The notes below the pieces were generated by a model that was given only the letters and a program-made list of their open reading frames with translations, ran no database searches and was not told the DNA's origin. Below, piece by piece: positions 62,939-64,000 of a DNA stretch of 64,000 bases (position 1 is the stretch's first letter; every line of letters starts with the position of its first letter). Where the stretch lies: positions 124,001 to 188,000 of the forward strand of contig NZ_PYFW01000005.1 in NCBI RefSeq assembly GCF_003020125.1, given 5' to 3'. The position numbers and the translations under genes were made by a program. The stretch is from Bradyrhizobium sp. MOS003. GTDB lineage: Bacteria > Pseudomonadota > Alphaproteobacteria > Rhizobiales > Xanthobacteraceae.

Positions 62939-62978
62939 CTTGAATGCTCCTCCTCGGTTTAGCGTTCAAACGAGCTGA

Positions 62979-63407
62979 TCAGGCATCCGCCGTGGCGGGC
63001 TGCGGAGGGACAGCCGCCATGTCCATCCAGTTCACACCCCACATATGGCCGTCCGGATCCTCGAAGCTGCGGCCGTACATGAAGCTGTATTCGTCCTTCG
63101 GACCGGGATCGGCCACCCCGCCCGCTGCCTCGGCCTTGCCGACGATCGCGTCGACCTCGTTGCGGGTGTCGGCGGACAGGCAGAACAGCGCCTGGTTCGA
63201 GGTCTTTGCATCAGAGATGGGCTTCGGCGTGAACTGACGGAATTTGTCGTGGGTCGTCAGCATCACGTAGATGGCCTCGGAAAAGACCATGCAGCTCGCG
63301 GTGTCGTCACTGAATTGCGGGTTCCGGGTCGCGCCGACCGCTTCATAAAAAGCGGTCGCACGCTTGAGATCGGTCACCGGCAGATTGAGAAAAATCATCC
63401 TGGGCAT
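62979..63407 (-). CDS. VOC superfamily protein (glyoxalase/bleomycin-resistance-like)
   Basis: 142 residues from the ATG at 63407 with AAGGAG before it. MIFLNLPVTDLKRATAFYEA and YGRSFEDPDGHMWGVNWMDM mark the two halves of the fold; His 124 region (DPDGHMW) and Glu supply possible metal ligands. It resembles the lactoylglutathione-lyase-like group without a defined substrate. It is 40 bases upstream of the other VOC gene on the same strand, so probably co-transcribed. The in-frame upstream stretch to 63491 is unlikely. Confidence 0.87.
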   Translation of the reverse strand: MPRMIFLNLPVTDLKRATAFYEAVGATRNPQFSDDTASCMVFSEAIYVMLTTHDKFRQFTPKPISDAKTSNQALFCLSADTRNEVDAIVGKAEAAGGVADPGPKDEYSFMYGRSFEDPDGHMWGVNWMDMAAVPPQPATADA

Positions 63408-63497
63408 CGGACGCTCCTTGGGCGGGTTCTGCCCAAGGACGGATAGGCCGACGGCCGCCCGACACCGCGTCCGGATATTTTTCGAGGTCACCCCCGC

Positions 63498-63520
63498 CCG
63501 GTTCTGTCCAACAGAACCGG
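63498..63520 (-). terminator. Hairpin past the cupin gene
   Basis: CCGGTTCTG and CAGAACCGG (nine-base stem, loop TCCAA) lie 17 bases beyond the cupin stop. No T-run follows on the minus strand, so it may be an mRNA end hairpin or regulatory site rather than a true terminator. Confidence 0.4.
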
Positions 63521-63537
63521 AAGGCGACCGTCAGGTC

Positions 63538-64000
63538 TTACTTCTTCTCGTTCGGATCCCGGTGGACGGGATCGATCCACAGCACGGTTTCGGGCTTCTC
63601 GACCGGCTCGATGTCGAGGTTGATCGCCACCGCCTCGCCGTCGCTGCGCACCAGCACGCATTCCAGCACCTCGTCTGGGCTGGCGTTGATCTCTTGATGC
63701 GGCACGTAAGGCGGGACGAAGATGAAATCGCCGGGGCCGGCTTCCGCGGTGAATTGCAGGCTCTCGCCCCAGCGCATCCGCGCCCTGCCCTTCACGACAT
63801 AAATGACGCTTTCGAGATGGCCGTGGTGATGTGCGCCGGTCTTGGCGTCCGGCTTGATGCTGACGGTGCCGGCCCACAATTTCTGGGCGCCCACGCGCGC
63901 AAAATTGATCGCGGCGGCGCGGTCCATGCCTGCCGTCGACGGCACGTTGGTATCGAGTTGGTTGCCGGGAATGACCCGCACGCCGTCATGTTTCCAGCGA
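63538..64000 (-). CDS. Cupin domain protein (5' end beyond the window)
   Basis: At least 147 residues. A single cupin: GAHHHGHLESVIYVVKGRAR gives the three His and Glu of motif 1, and VPPYVPHQEINASPDEVLEC motif 2. A GTG at 63981 is a possible start, but the frame stays open to the edge and codes for RWKHDGV before it, which reads like the true N-terminus of this family. I therefore treat it as cut off. Cupins of this kind bind a metal; no reaction can be assigned. Confidence 0.85.
   Translation of the reverse strand, partial: RWKHDGVRVIPGNQLDTNVPSTAGMDRAAAINFARVGAQKLWAGTVSIKPDAKTGAHHHGHLESVIYVVKGRARMRWGESLQFTAEAGPGDFIFVPPYVPHQEINASPDEVLECVLVRSDGEAVAINLDIEPVEKPETVLWIDPVHRDPNEKK

Overview
The window looks like chromosomal DNA of a Bradyrhizobium-type alphaproteobacterium (Nitrobacteraceae). 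This rests on very high GC, dense housekeeping and metabolic genes, the rhizobial glp glycerol ABC operon, alphaproteobacterial families (DUF6111, DUF4170, DUF1285, an ScfR/RamB-type regulator beside aceA) and several classes of dispersed palindromic repeats typical of Bradyrhizobium. The genus is an inference. I saw no rRNA, tRNA, CRISPR array, prophage, transposase or integrase, and no obvious pseudogene.

Layout. 1-4.7 kb: the tail of an unknown gene, a membrane-anchored coiled-coil protein, and a tightly overlapping minus-strand set (DUF1285, CoA-type NUDIX, DUF6111, CCA/poly(A) nucleotidyltransferase, TauE/SafE permease). 4.7-11.5 kb: a MoxR ATPase, DUF58, BatA-DUF4159 and large membrane protein cassette preceded by a sigma54-like promoter. 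11.6-14.6 kb: a Fur/Zur-type operator, a DUF2946 protein and a ZnuD-like TonB receptor. 14.8-19.7 kb: GNAT, polyprenol-type glycosyltransferase plus membrane protein, NUDIX, metallophosphoesterase, and a membrane-anchored unknown. 19.9-23.4 kb: isocitrate lyase with a DUF4170 gene behind it and a divergent ScfR/RamB-like regulator.

23.6-30.6 kb: mixed stress and envelope genes (secreted zincin-like protein, Lys-tailed small protein, TPR protein, HtpX, MltB-type transglycosylase, DUF1993, old yellow enzyme). 30.8-40.5 kb: the glycerol uptake and use operon glpD-S-T-P-Q-U-V, read leftwards, with GlpR and a HAD phosphatase upstream. 40.6-41.6 kb: tandem NTF2-like paralogues. 42.0-48.1 kb: a beta-oxidation operon (FadE-type dehydrogenase, thiolase, FadJ-type fusion, YciA-type thioesterase). 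48.4-54.2 kb: flavin reductase and an RND efflux operon with its TetR gene, starting at a near-ideal palindromic operator. 54.4-64 kb: MFS transporter, DUF2809, YcaQ-like glycosylase, Met-rich exported protein, OmpA-family protein, a PMT-family glycosyltransferase divergent from a FecR-domain protein plus a Ser/Pro/Tyr-stalked outer-membrane barrel, two VOC proteins and a cupin cut by the right edge.

The most interesting items are: the possible glycosylation link between the PMT-like enzyme and the stalked barrel (58.9-62.3 kb); the complementary degenerate ATPase sites of GlpS and GlpT; the sigma54-like promoter of the MoxR cassette; operators readable by eye at glpD, the RND operon and the zinc receptor locus; and a dispersed repeat that supplies the last codons and stop of the DUF2809 gene. 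All functional statements are from reading sequence only; no database search was run.
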